This document shows, in pieces, positions 1-7,502 of a stretch of 37,552 nucleotides of DNA. How positions within the stretch are numbered: position 1 is the stretch's first letter; the number at the start of each line of letters is the position of its first letter. Made by a program: the position numbers and the translations under genes. This DNA is from Chloroflexota bacterium. GTDB lineage: Bacteria; Chloroflexota; Anaerolineae; Anaerolineales; Villigracilaceae. The stretch lies in contig QMIW01000038.1 in NCBI GenBank assembly GCA_024434165.1, positions 1-37,552 of the forward strand, written 5' to 3'. The notes under the pieces are model-generated. The model was not told the DNA's origin and searched no databases. It saw only the letters and a list, made by a program, of their open reading frames with translations.

Positions 1-147
1 AGTAGTCGGTCGAAATAAATTTTACAAAAATACGCTCCCGGCGGCGTCCCCGCCGCCGAGGACGGCGGCATGAGCAGGAATTTGTTTTCTAAAAACTTAC
101 GACCGACCACTTAGTAGAGATAAACAGGTTTTAGATCTCCCAATTTA
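1..147. repeat. Gene-free window edge with nested inverted repeats
   Basis: No gene is supported here. Positions 5-12 and 100-107 form an 8-bp inverted repeat (GTCGGTCG/CGACCGAC). Between them, 40-46 and 51-57 form a perfect 7-bp GC hairpin with a TCCC loop. A related hairpin with the same loop but swapped stem bases lies at 37382-37399. The layout resembles a small non-coding mobile or REP-type element cut near its left end by the window. A very short minus-strand frame at 148-246 (GTG start, 32 codons, hydrophobic) follows lysA but has no ribosome binding site. Confidence 0.4.
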
Positions 148-297
148 TTACGCCATTACAGGATTCCTTCTCATCATCCAATACGTCATCGCCGCGGCAA
201 AGACGATGGGCACCGCGTCTGCGATGCCAAAGATCAAGTCAGGCACGATGCGCGCCCATTCGATGCAATTTGCCGCTTATCCAATTTATCTTGGATA

Positions 298-1707
298 TCA
301 AATTCCCTCGTCGCGCCGCAGCAAATCCTCCGTCGTCTCGCGGCGCTGAATCAGACGCGCGCTTCCCTCCTCCAGCCACACTACTGCTGGTTTTCGCGCG
401 CCGTTGTAATTGGACGACATGCTCAAGTGATACGCCCCGCTCATGGGGATGGCGATCAAATCCCCTTCTTTGATTTTCGGCATGGGCAGGTCTTCGATGA
501 GGACATCGCCCGACTCGCAATACGGTCCCGCGATGGAGACGACCTCGCTTCGCTCTTCGTGGACGCCTGTTACCGGCAAACAGGAGTATTTCGCCCCGTA
601 CAGCGCATAGCGTGGATTATCTGCCATGCCGCCGTCTATCAACACCCAGGTCTTGCCGCCGCGTCTTTTGACCGCGCCCACGCGATAGACCGCCACTCCC
701 GCCCGCGCCACGAGACTGCGCCCCGGCTCCAAATGCAGGTGGGGGAGTGTCAGCCCGCGTGATTTGCATCCTTCAACCACTGCCTCGGCAATTCCCCGCA
801 CGTAACTTTCAATGGAAGGATGGGGCAACTCGTCTTCGTGATATGCCGCACCCCAGCCTCCGCCCGGGCAGAAATGCCATTCGTTTTTGAAACCGATTTC
901 CTTTGCAAGGTCGAGCGCCAACTCGATTGCGGGAATGAGCGGCTCCGGGTCACGGAAGTTCGAGCCTTGATGGAAGTGAATCCCATTCATAGGCAAACCG
1001 TGTTCTTTGCAAAACGCCGCCGCTTCGAGAATCTCTTCGCGCGTCATGCCGAACTTGCTGTCGTGTTGTCCTGTCTGCGTGTGGGCGTGATGCGTGGACA
1101 CGGCAACGCCGGGCAGGAGGCGGAGCCAGAGGGAAGGCAATTGGTAATTGGTAATTAGTAATTGGGGGTTGGAGATTGGAGACTGGGGAATTGGAGAATT
1201 GTCTGAACGAAGGGTCTCCATGCTGGCAGAGAGATTCTCACCGCGCTGCGGCGCACGTATCGCTTCGCTTAGAATGACATGCAAGCGACGGAGTTCGCCG
1301 AGGTTGTCTACGACGATGACCCCCGCGTGTTGGATTGCGGCTTTCAGGTCGTCATCCGATTTATTCACTCCATGAACGAGGATTTTTTCCCGTGAGACGC
1401 CGCCAGCAACGGCAATGGCGATCTCGCCTTCGCCGGTGCAATCCACTGTCAGGCGATGGAGTTGAGTCCACTGTGCGAGGGCAAGGCAAAGGAATGCCTT
1501 CCCGGCATAGGTCACAGAACCAGCCCCGGGGTAGAAAGAAGCGAGCGCAGATTTATATCCGGCAGCGGCGGAATCCAAAGTCGCGCGGTCGTACACGTAC
1601 AGCGGAGTCTGGTATCGGTCTGCCAGCGCGGGGAGGTTGTATCCTGCGATGTTGAGTTGGTCGTTTTCGATTTTGGCGGTGATGGGAAAGAGGTCGAGGC
1701 GGCGCAT
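298..1707 (-). CDS. lysA: Diaminopimelate decarboxylase (LysA)
   Basis: This PLP enzyme converts meso-diaminopimelate to L-lysine, the last step of lysine synthesis, in the cytosol. The PLP lysine lies in YAGKAF near residue 70. Other visible family motifs are EPGRS, the active-site Cys in CESGD, and the GAYHLSMSSNYN stretch near the C-terminus. The protein has 469 residues against roughly 400-430 in the family. The excess is an approximately 43-residue insert at about residues 145-188, just before LWLRLLPGVAVSTHHAH, encoded by a palindrome plus a heptamer array (1139-1280). The insert keeps the frame. The ATG lies 3 nt after the stop of the diguanylate cyclase gene and has no Shine-Dalgarno, so translation is probably coupled. 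The identification is secure; the effect of the insert on activity is unknown. Confidence 0.95.
   Translation of the reverse strand: MRRLDLFPITAKIENDQLNIAGYNLPALADRYQTPLYVYDRATLDSAAAGYKSALASFYPGAGSVTYAGKAFLCLALAQWTQLHRLTVDCTGEGEIAIAVAGGVSREKILVHGVNKSDDDLKAAIQHAGVIVVDNLGELRRLHVILSEAIRAPQRGENLSASMETLRSDNSPIPQSPISNPQLLITNYQLPSLWLRLLPGVAVSTHHAHTQTGQHDSKFGMTREEILEAAAFCKEHGLPMNGIHFHQGSNFRDPEPLIPAIELALDLAKEIGFKNEWHFCPGGGWGAAYHEDELPHPSIESYVRGIAEAVVEGCKSRGLTLPHLHLEPGRSLVARAGVAVYRVGAVKRRGGKTWVLIDGGMADNPRYALYGAKYSCLPVTGVHEERSEVVSIAGPYCESGDVLIEDLPMPKIKEGDLIAIPMSGAYHLSMSSNYNGARKPAVVWLEEGSARLIQRRETTEDLLRRDEGI
1139..1280. repeat. Composite repeat inside lysA: heptamer array plus palindrome
   Basis: On the plus strand, 1141-1197 reads as near-perfect 7-bp units (TTGGTAA twice, TTAGTAA, TTGGGGG, TTGGAGA twice, CTGGGGA, and a degenerate unit). 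After a linker, 1231-1280 has the GAGATTCT...AGAATGAC ends of a palindromic repeat. Both are read in frame by lysA on the minus strand as low-complexity peptide rich in Pro, Ser and Asn. The heptamer part resembles short tandemly repeated repetitive (STRR) sequences known from cyanobacteria. Confidence 0.8.
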
Positions 1708-1710
1708 GTG

Positions 1711-4245
1711 TTAATTCATATCTCTGGCAAGCTGAATGCGGTTTTTCCCCAATTGTTTTGCGCGCAGGGCGGCATTATCTGCCGCGATCAATAACTCTGC
1801 CTGGGTCTGGGCATCCTGTGGGAAGGCGGCGACGCCCATGCTGAGGGTGTACCCCGGAACGCCCGACCCTTCCAGCACGATTTCGGAAGCGCCGGCTTGC
1901 GCTGCCTGAAGCAGGCGCTTTGCGAACATCAGCGCGTCGTTGACTGTGGCGTTCGAGAGGATGATCGCAAACTCGTCGCCGCCATAGCGCGCAGCGAGGT
2001 CGTACTTGCGCAGGCAATTCTTTATGATGTCGCCCATGGCTTTGAGACGCATATCCCCGGCGGGATGCCCAAACCTGTCGTTGTATTCCTTGAAGGAATC
2101 AATGTCGAAAATGACCAGCGAAACGCTGGATCCCATCCGCTGGGCGCGTTCGATTTCCATGCTAAGCGCCTGTTCAAAGACATGGCGATTGGAAAGCCCC
2201 GTGACGGCGTCGGTGGTCGCCAGTTTTTTGATCTGCGCGTGGAGGCGCGCATTATCCACCGCCACGGCAATGGGACCGGCGATTGCGGTCAGCAGGTCAA
2301 CGTCCATCCTGGTCAGCTTTCGAATGTTGTTCGCCTCGACGTTGAGGATTCCCAGCACCGTGTCTTCCTTGAGAAGGGGCACGCAGATTTCGCTGATGAT
2401 ATCGTAATCGGCTTTCAGGAATACATCCTCCCCGGCGGTATCTTCGATGAACTGGGCGGTTTTGGTGCGGATGGCGCGTCCGCTCACACCCTGGCTGATG
2501 TGGATTCTGTCAATCTTCAGTTCCGCGGGGTAGCCCACCTCCGAGGTGAGGATTAGATAGTCGTCCTCCAGCAAATAGATGCTGACATGAGTGTAACCGA
2601 ACGCCTCCCTCAATCCGTGCACCACTTTCTCGGCGATGATTTCCGTATCGAGGGAACTGGATATGGTTTTCGAGATGTTTTGCAGGGTGGCGAGAATGCG
2701 GAGATTTTCCTGTGTTTCGGTGTGGAGGGCGGCTCTCTGCAGGGAGGCGGATACCTGGCTGGCGAGCGTTTCGAGCGTTTTGATGTCCACCTGATCGAAC
2801 GCGTTGGGTTCGAGGCTTTCCACGTACAACACGCCGTAGAGTTTTTCCTGGTTGAAGATCGGCGTGCAAATGGCAGACCCCGAATTCTTTTGCGTGGAAA
2901 AGTAATACGGGTCGGTTGATACGTTTCCCGACACGTAGGTCGTTTGGGCGGCGGCGGTGTAACCGATGATGCCCTCGCCTATCCTTTGCCTGAAACCGGG
3001 CTTGTAGCCGTAATCCTGTGTCCCGCTGATCGCCGCGACTTCGAGCATGCCCTCATCCTTCAAAACGGAGATCGCGGCGATTGCGTATCCAAACTGGTGG
3101 ACGATGGCGTCAATGGCGCGTTGAAGGATTTCCTCCTCGTCGAAACTATCCGCGATGTTGCGCCCGATCTCCTCCAGCAGCGCCAGTTGCTGGGAGCGGC
3201 GTCTTTCCGCTTTGAGCAGGCTTTGCTCGCTGGTCACATCATGCAGGACGATCACCCTGCCCAGCAGTTCCCGGTTGTTCTTGGAAAGCGGGATGACGCG
3301 GGCTTCATACCAACAGGTTCGACCTTCCCGCTTGTATCCGATTTTCATGCTGGTCTCCGGGTCGTCCCACACCCCCTTTAGCAGGCTCGCCTGCTGAAAC
3401 AACCTGAAGATGGAGATGCCTTCGGGAACGCTTTGAAGCGTGAGAAGTTCCCTGGCGGCAAGATTCATATCCGTGACCTCGTTCCGGTCGTTTACGATGA
3501 TCATGACATCCCGAAACTGGTCCACAACGATTCGCGCCGCCAGAGGCAGGAGACTTTTCATCCCAAAACGATAAAAACCGAAGGAGAGCAACGGCGCGGA
3601 AAGCGCGAAGGAGAAGGGCGTAGGGTCAATTGCCGGGCTTGAATTCGAGAGCAGGAAAAGCAGATTGACAACCGTCGTGATCGAGGCGCCGATCAGCATG
3701 ATGCCGCTCTTGATGCGGAGCGCCTTTTGACTGCGGAAAAATTCAATCAAATAAATAAGAACCCCCGCCCCGATCATGATATAGGCAAGGACGGTATGAC
3801 CCCAGAACGCCGTTCCGCCCTCAAGGACGAGCGGGCTGGTCAACCCGGCAGGCATGGACATGGACGTCCAGACCAGGCGGTGCTGTTCGTTCGTGATTCC
3901 CAGCAAAAAAACAATGAACCCTGGAATGCTCAGCAGGTAAATCCTGTTGTGTTCCTTCCACCATTTGCTGATGCCGGTGTATTGCAGGGCGAGCCCCAGC
4001 CACAGGGGCGGGGAGAGGGTCATACCGAGGTAGAGCGCCTGCCTCGCCGCAATCTTCCCGGAAAGGTCGGGATGCAGGATTTCAACCATGTAAAACCCCG
4101 ACCAGACCGTCATGGAAAGCATCAAAAAGCCGAGACAGCGCGCTCCGGGTTCCTGCCAGTTATTGAACGCCCGCAGGGAAACCCGTGCGGTGAATATCAC
4201 CAGGACCCCCAGGCAGATCAGGTAAATCGGCAGGCTGATTTCCAT
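1711..4245 (-). CDS. Membrane diguanylate cyclase, 7TM-PAS-GAF-GAF-GGDEF
   Basis: This predicted sensor makes cyclic di-GMP from two GTP. It has an N-terminal block of about seven membrane helices (roughly residues 1-220, of the histidine-kinase 7TM type), a PAS domain (about 245-350), two GAF domains (about 380-510 and 535-670) and a C-terminal GGDEF domain. The active-site motif GGDEF is intact near residue 760. An RKYD inhibitory-site (RxxD) motif lies exactly five residues before it, so product inhibition is expected. No EAL or HD-GYP domain is present. I chose the ATG at 4245; a TTG at 4260 would add five residues, and neither has a clear Shine-Dalgarno. The gene sits 3 nt upstream of lysA and downstream of the FtsB-like gene. 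The signals sensed are unknown. Confidence 0.9.
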   Translation of the reverse strand: MEISLPIYLICLGVLVIFTARVSLRAFNNWQEPGARCLGFLMLSMTVWSGFYMVEILHPDLSGKIAARQALYLGMTLSPPLWLGLALQYTGISKWWKEHNRIYLLSIPGFIVFLLGITNEQHRLVWTSMSMPAGLTSPLVLEGGTAFWGHTVLAYIMIGAGVLIYLIEFFRSQKALRIKSGIMLIGASITTVVNLLFLLSNSSPAIDPTPFSFALSAPLLSFGFYRFGMKSLLPLAARIVVDQFRDVMIIVNDRNEVTDMNLAARELLTLQSVPEGISIFRLFQQASLLKGVWDDPETSMKIGYKREGRTCWYEARVIPLSKNNRELLGRVIVLHDVTSEQSLLKAERRRSQQLALLEEIGRNIADSFDEEEILQRAIDAIVHQFGYAIAAISVLKDEGMLEVAAISGTQDYGYKPGFRQRIGEGIIGYTAAAQTTYVSGNVSTDPYYFSTQKNSGSAICTPIFNQEKLYGVLYVESLEPNAFDQVDIKTLETLASQVSASLQRAALHTETQENLRILATLQNISKTISSSLDTEIIAEKVVHGLREAFGYTHVSIYLLEDDYLILTSEVGYPAELKIDRIHISQGVSGRAIRTKTAQFIEDTAGEDVFLKADYDIISEICVPLLKEDTVLGILNVEANNIRKLTRMDVDLLTAIAGPIAVAVDNARLHAQIKKLATTDAVTGLSNRHVFEQALSMEIERAQRMGSSVSLVIFDIDSFKEYNDRFGHPAGDMRLKAMGDIIKNCLRKYDLAARYGGDEFAIILSNATVNDALMFAKRLLQAAQAGASEIVLEGSGVPGYTLSMGVAAFPQDAQTQAELLIAADNAALRAKQLGKNRIQLARDMN

Positions 4246-4264
4246 TGGAAGAGGCACCAAAAAA

Positions 4265-4326
4265 TGCGCAGCGTCCCGAAGATTGAGCCAGGGTTGTACC
4301 GCTCAGCCTTCGGGACGCCCTGCGCA
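4265..4326. repeat. Long imperfect hairpin, CGTCCCGAAG family
   Basis: GCGTCCCGAAG (4271-4281) pairs with CTTCGGGACGC (4308-4318). Flanking TGCGCA arms extend the stem past a 2-nt bulge, and TGAGC/GCTCA pairs inside. It separates the FtsB-like gene from the diguanylate cyclase gene. The same core stem occurs at 22082-22129, so it is a dispersed REP-like repeat rather than a simple terminator; there is no T-tract. Confidence 0.65.
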
Positions 4327-4333
4327 GGGTGAG

Positions 4334-4711
4334 TCAATCATTGAAGAACAACGTCCACCAAATTTCCCAGTTTTCCATCGGCGTTGGAGTGGGGATGGGC
4401 GTACTGACTATTGCCGGCTCGCTGCCCGGCACACCCACCGGGATGACCGGCTGGTCCCCTTCCTTCATATAATGTCCTTCCGTGCGCGCCCACTCTTCGA
4501 CCGCTTCTGTGGATGCGGCGTACGCCACCTGGGTCTGCAGGGAGACCTGGGTCTGCATGGCTTGTGTTGCCAGTGCGCGCACCTCATCGCGCTGTTCGTT
4601 CAAGCGGTTGAGTTCCTCCAGGCGCGAATTGAATTCGATGACGAAAAGGATGAGAATGAAAACTCCGGCAAAGGCCGCCACACGCCTGATATTGATGGGG
4701 AACTTGAACAT
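4334..4711 (-). CDS. FtsB/DivIC-like septum formation initiator protein
   Basis: This small bitopic membrane protein probably belongs to the FtsB/DivIC divisome family, which links cell division proteins on the outer face of the membrane. It has one transmembrane helix (about residues 10-28), then a coiled coil rich in Leu, Glu and Arg (about 29-70). The next segment, VEEWARTEGHYMKEGD, matches the pattern after the coiled coil in this family. The tail is Pro/Thr-rich. At 125 residues the length is usual. No Shine-Dalgarno is seen before the ATG. It is the first gene of a minus-strand group with the diguanylate cyclase and lysA, and is divergent from rplI. Confidence 0.75.
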   Translation of the reverse strand: MFKFPINIRRVAAFAGVFILILFVIEFNSRLEELNRLNEQRDEVRALATQAMQTQVSLQTQVAYAASTEAVEEWARTEGHYMKEGDQPVIPVGVPGSEPAIVSTPIPTPTPMENWEIWWTLFFND

Positions 4712-4755
4712 GCCATTATCTTAATCGCATTTTTCTGCATTGGCAAACCCTTTTG

Positions 4756-4764
4756 TGGTAAAAT
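4756..4764 (+). promoter_or_regulatory. Extended -10 promoter candidate for rplI
   Basis: TGG followed by TAAAAT forms an extended -10 element (TGnTANAAT) about 100 nt before the rplI ATG. TTGGCA at 4740-4745 is only 13 nt upstream, too close for a standard -35, so recognition would depend on the extended -10. Confidence 0.45.
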
Positions 4765-4834
4765 CCCGCCTCGCGGGATAAATCCTGCAAAATAGGGTTC
4801 ATCCTGCGAAGCAGGGCGTAGTACCCTTCGCCCT
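4763..4834 (+). promoter_or_regulatory. Structured leader of rplI
   Basis: The leader holds a perfect 7-bp hairpin with a 3-nt loop (4763-4769/4773-4779). It also holds CCTGC-GAA-GCAGG (4803-4815), and AGGGCG (4813-4818) can pair with CGCCCT (4829-4834). The last two share bases, so they cannot form together. This could be an attenuator or L9-responsive leader, or simply repeat-derived sequence. Confidence 0.35.
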
Positions 4835-4866
4835 GAAATCCAAATGCCAGAAAGGGCTTGAACGAA

Positions 4867-5427
4867 ATGAAAGTATTGCTTATCAAGGACGTTTACAAAC
4901 TCGGACGCGCCGGAGACATCAAGAAAGTAGCCGACGGCTACGGGCGCAACTTCCTCATCCCGCAGGGGCTGGCGGTGCTTGCCACCGAGGGCGCCATGAA
5001 GCAGGTGCAAAAGATCAAGGCGCAGGCGGAGATTCGCCGCGCCACCTTGAACGAGGAACTCAAGGGCGTAGCCGAACTCATCAAGGAAGTCACGCTCGTC
5101 TTCGCCGCGAAGGCTGGCGAGACCGGCAAACTCTACGGTTCCATCACCACGCAGGATATTGCCGCTGCGCTCACCGAAAAGATCCGCTACGAAATCAAGC
5201 GCCAGCAGGTGGATACCCAGCCCATCCGTACGCTCGGTGAATTCACCGCCCACGTGCGCCTGACGATGGACCTCGTCCCTGAATTCAAGATCATCGTCCA
5301 CCGCGAAGGCGAAAGCCCTGAAAGCGTCACGGGGCAAGCCGAACCCGAAAAAGCGGAGAGACCCAGGAAGGGTTCCGAAGCGAAAGCGGAAGAACCCGCC
5401 GCAGAAACCCCCGCAGAAGCAGCCTGA
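4867..5427 (+). CDS. rplI: Ribosomal protein L9
   Basis: L9 is a large-subunit protein that binds 23S rRNA near the base of the L1 stalk. The N-terminal domain begins MKVLLIKDVYKLGRAGD and contains the conserved YGRNFLIPQGLA stretch at about residues 25-36. A long connecting helix and the C-terminal domain follow (to about residue 150). The last ~35 residues are an acidic Ala/Glu/Pro extension absent from typical ~150-residue L9. I chose the ATG at 4867 because the AAAGGG site upstream is correctly spaced for it and not for the in-frame TTG at 4858. The gene stands apart from rpsF, rpsR and ssb, its usual partners. Confidence 0.96.
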   Translation: MKVLLIKDVYKLGRAGDIKKVADGYGRNFLIPQGLAVLATEGAMKQVQKIKAQAEIRRATLNEELKGVAELIKEVTLVFAAKAGETGKLYGSITTQDIAAALTEKIRYEIKRQQVDTQPIRTLGEFTAHVRLTMDLVPEFKIIVHREGESPESVTGQAEPEKAERPRKGSEAKAEEPAAETPAEAA

Positions 5428-5439
5428 TCACGAACAGCA

Positions 5440-5464
5440 CATCACCGGCGTCAAGTCGGTGATG
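5440..5464 (+). terminator. Hairpin after rplI
   Basis: CATCACCG (5440-5447) pairs perfectly with CGGTGATG (5457-5464), followed by TTTGT. The T-tract is short, so termination is probably partial. Confidence 0.45.
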
Positions 5465-5478
5465 TTTGTAATACGCAG

Positions 5479-5484
5479 TAAAAT
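5479..5484 (+). promoter_or_regulatory. -10 element for a leaderless RodZ-like mRNA
   Basis: TAAAAT ends 6 nt before the ATG at 5491. There is no Shine-Dalgarno in the upstream 30 nt, so the transcript would start at or next to the start codon. Confidence 0.45.
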
Positions 5485-5490
5485 ACATCC

Positions 5491-7278
5491 ATGCACGAAA
5501 CCATCGGTCAACGCCTCAAACGCGAGCGCGAATCGCGTTACATTACGCTGGAAAAGGCGTCGGCAGACACCCGCATCCGCATCGTCTTCCTCCAGGCATT
5601 GGAGGCGGACGATTACTCAGCGATGCCGTCTGCCGCGCAGGGGCGCGGTTTTTTACGCAACTATGCGGAATATCTCGACCTTGATATTGACGAGTTGATC
5701 GCCGAGATCCAGCGCAGCGCGCCGCCCGCCGAAGTCAGCGGACCACTGCCGCAAGTCAACCTCGCCGAGACAGAAATCCCGCCGCTGACCGATGGGCAGG
5801 ATGAAAAAAGCGCCTCTTTCTGGACCCGGCTGCTGTCCCGCCGGCGGAAAGTTGAATCCACGCCTGAGCCGATACGGCCAACGGATAGGGAAGCGGATAA
5901 GCGAATAGTGTCAACGGATGGAGAAGCGGATAAGCGGATAGTGTCAGCGGATGGGGAAGCGGATAAACGGATAGTGTCAGCGGATGGGGAGGAATTGGAT
6001 ACTGTAATCCCTGAACCGTCGAAGGCTCGCAAGGGGAGAAAGAAAAAGGTTGTTGAATCGGCAACCGTTCCACCGGTTGCCGCCGAACCTGTTCAGCACG
6101 CCGAAGAGACGGAGATAAAGCCCACAGCGGAGAGTCCGCTTGAAGGGGGGGAGCAGGTCGAGGTCCGGGGTGAGGCGCGGCAGGGTTTGGGGAGCAGACT
6201 CAAATCGCTTTTTAGAGTCAAAGCCGCCGGGCAGGATTCGCAAGCGGCTGGCGTCGTCGAGCCGCAAGTTGAAGTTGAAGAGAAACCGGAAGAACCAGTC
6301 AGGCAGCTCCTGCCTGCGGATGTAATCTTTGCCGGGATCGGGGCGCAGCTGCGCGAACGGCGCGAGTTGATCAGCCTGACGATTGAGGAAGTGGAACGGC
6401 ACACGCACTTGCGCGCGGCGTTCGTGAAGGCGCTGGAGGAGGGCGCGTTCGATAAACTGCCTTCGCCCGTGCAGACGCGCGGGATGCTGGCGAACTATGC
6501 GGGCTTCCTCGACCTCGATGTGGATGCGATTTTATTGCGCTTTGCCGATGCCTTGCAGGCGCGCCGCCGTGAGAAGTATGCCGAGACGCCGCGCGAGAAA
6601 ATCCAGACGCAGGTCAAACCGTCCATGCCGCTTCTGCGGACGTTCATTGCCGGGGACCTGATCTTCGGCATGATGATGGTTGTGATTTTGGTCACGCTTG
6701 CCATTTGGGGGGTGGGGCGCGTGGTCAGTTTACAGGAGGAGCAAGCCCAGCCCACGGCTCCTTCGATTGTGGATGTGCTGGGCGATGAACCGCTGCCTAC
6801 CGCCTCCGCCGAAGCGACTCTTGCGGCGGACGACCCGGCGGCGACTCAGATTGTGGGGGGCGCAGTTTTGGCTGTGACGGAGGAAGGCACGCCGGAAGCC
6901 GCCGCAAACGTGACGGTAAGCCTTTTTGCGCTGGAGCGTGTGTTCGTGCGGGTTTCAGTGGACGGCGAGATCGTCTTCGAGGGGCGCATGGCTCCGCGCG
7001 AGACCCAGGTGTTCAACGCGGAGAGTCAAGTGGTAATTCTGACCGGCGACGGTTCTGCCTTGCGAGTCACGTATAATGGGCGCGACCTGGGGCTGATGGG
7101 CGGCGCGGGTGAAGTGGTCAACAGCGTGTACACGGTTGCGGGCGTGGTCACGCCCACCGCAACCATCCCGCCGACGCCGACGAATACCCCGCTGGTCACG
7201 CCGACTTTTACGTCCACACCCACGCCCACTTCCACGCCGACGCTCACACCCACTGCGACAGTCACGCCGACGCCATAG
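5491..7278 (+). CDS. RodZ-like membrane protein with two N-terminal HTH domains
   Basis: RodZ links the MreB cytoskeleton to the envelope through an N-terminal HTH, one membrane helix and a periplasmic domain. This 595-residue protein has a first RodZ-type HTH (about residues 1-70) and, after a long charged linker, a second one (about 280-350, GAQLRERRELISLTIEEVE). A transmembrane helix follows (about 385-410), then a DUF4115/RodZ C-terminal-like beta domain (about 470-545). The protein ends in a Thr/Pro-rich tail of about 45 residues. The linker contains three tandem 11-residue repeats encoded at 5880-5978. E. coli RodZ has one HTH and about 340 residues, so the duplicated HTH is notable. 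The neighbour is rimO; no mreB lies in the window. The family call is good; a role in cell shape is inferred. Confidence 0.85.
   Translation: MHETIGQRLKRERESRYITLEKASADTRIRIVFLQALEADDYSAMPSAAQGRGFLRNYAEYLDLDIDELIAEIQRSAPPAEVSGPLPQVNLAETEIPPLTDGQDEKSASFWTRLLSRRRKVESTPEPIRPTDREADKRIVSTDGEADKRIVSADGEADKRIVSADGEELDTVIPEPSKARKGRKKKVVESATVPPVAAEPVQHAEETEIKPTAESPLEGGEQVEVRGEARQGLGSRLKSLFRVKAAGQDSQAAGVVEPQVEVEEKPEEPVRQLLPADVIFAGIGAQLRERRELISLTIEEVERHTHLRAAFVKALEEGAFDKLPSPVQTRGMLANYAGFLDLDVDAILLRFADALQARRREKYAETPREKIQTQVKPSMPLLRTFIAGDLIFGMMMVVILVTLAIWGVGRVVSLQEEQAQPTAPSIVDVLGDEPLPTASAEATLAADDPAATQIVGGAVLAVTEEGTPEAAANVTVSLFALERVFVRVSVDGEIVFEGRMAPRETQVFNAESQVVILTGDGSALRVTYNGRDLGLMGGAGEVVNSVYTVAGVVTPTATIPPTPTNTPLVTPTFTSTPTPTSTPTLTPTATVTPTP
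5880..5990 (+). repeat. Tandem 33-bp repeat inside the RodZ-like gene
   Basis: Three 33-bp units (5880-5912, 5913-5945, 5946-5978) plus a partial fourth differ by a few bases each. They encode the 11-residue unit [T/A]D[R/G]EADKRIVS. The length of 33 keeps the frame, so copy number can vary without truncating the protein. Confidence 0.85.
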
Positions 7279-7502
7279 TTCACCTTGCGCGGCAGGGAGA
7301 ACGCGAAGAAAAACCCTATGTAAATGTTCGTGCTTTTTGCGGTCTTCGCGGTGAGCCTTTTTGGTTTCGGCTCGTCCAAATTAGGAACTGATGTTACGCC
7401 GTTTATTCGTACGCAGCAACTTGCCCCCGCAGGGGATTCGTGTTGTCCGGCAAAGGCGAGATGAATCTCGCGGTACTGTATAAGATGAGTTAGGAACATA
7501 CT
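7279..7502. repeat. Gene-free gap with degenerate palindromic repeat
   Basis: CGCGAAG near 7303 and CTTCGCG near 7344 form an inverted repeat between stretches reading AAAAACCC and CTTTTTGG. AACTGATGTTACGC near 7385 nearly matches the reverse complement of 22485-22501, so parts of the same repeat family occur in both gaps. No gene is supported. The rimO Shine-Dalgarno (TAGGAAC) is at the right end. Confidence 0.5.

Noticed and set aside
148-246. Minus-strand 32-codon hydrophobic frame after lysA (GTG start)
   Set aside because: No Shine-Dalgarno or promoter is visible, and its length is within chance. It is mentioned only as part of the edge region.
1139-1200. Heptamer arrays considered as CRISPR or phase-variation tracts
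   Set aside because: Units are 7 bp without unique spacers, so this is not CRISPR. Units differ from each other, so rapid slippage is less likely, and the frame is kept.
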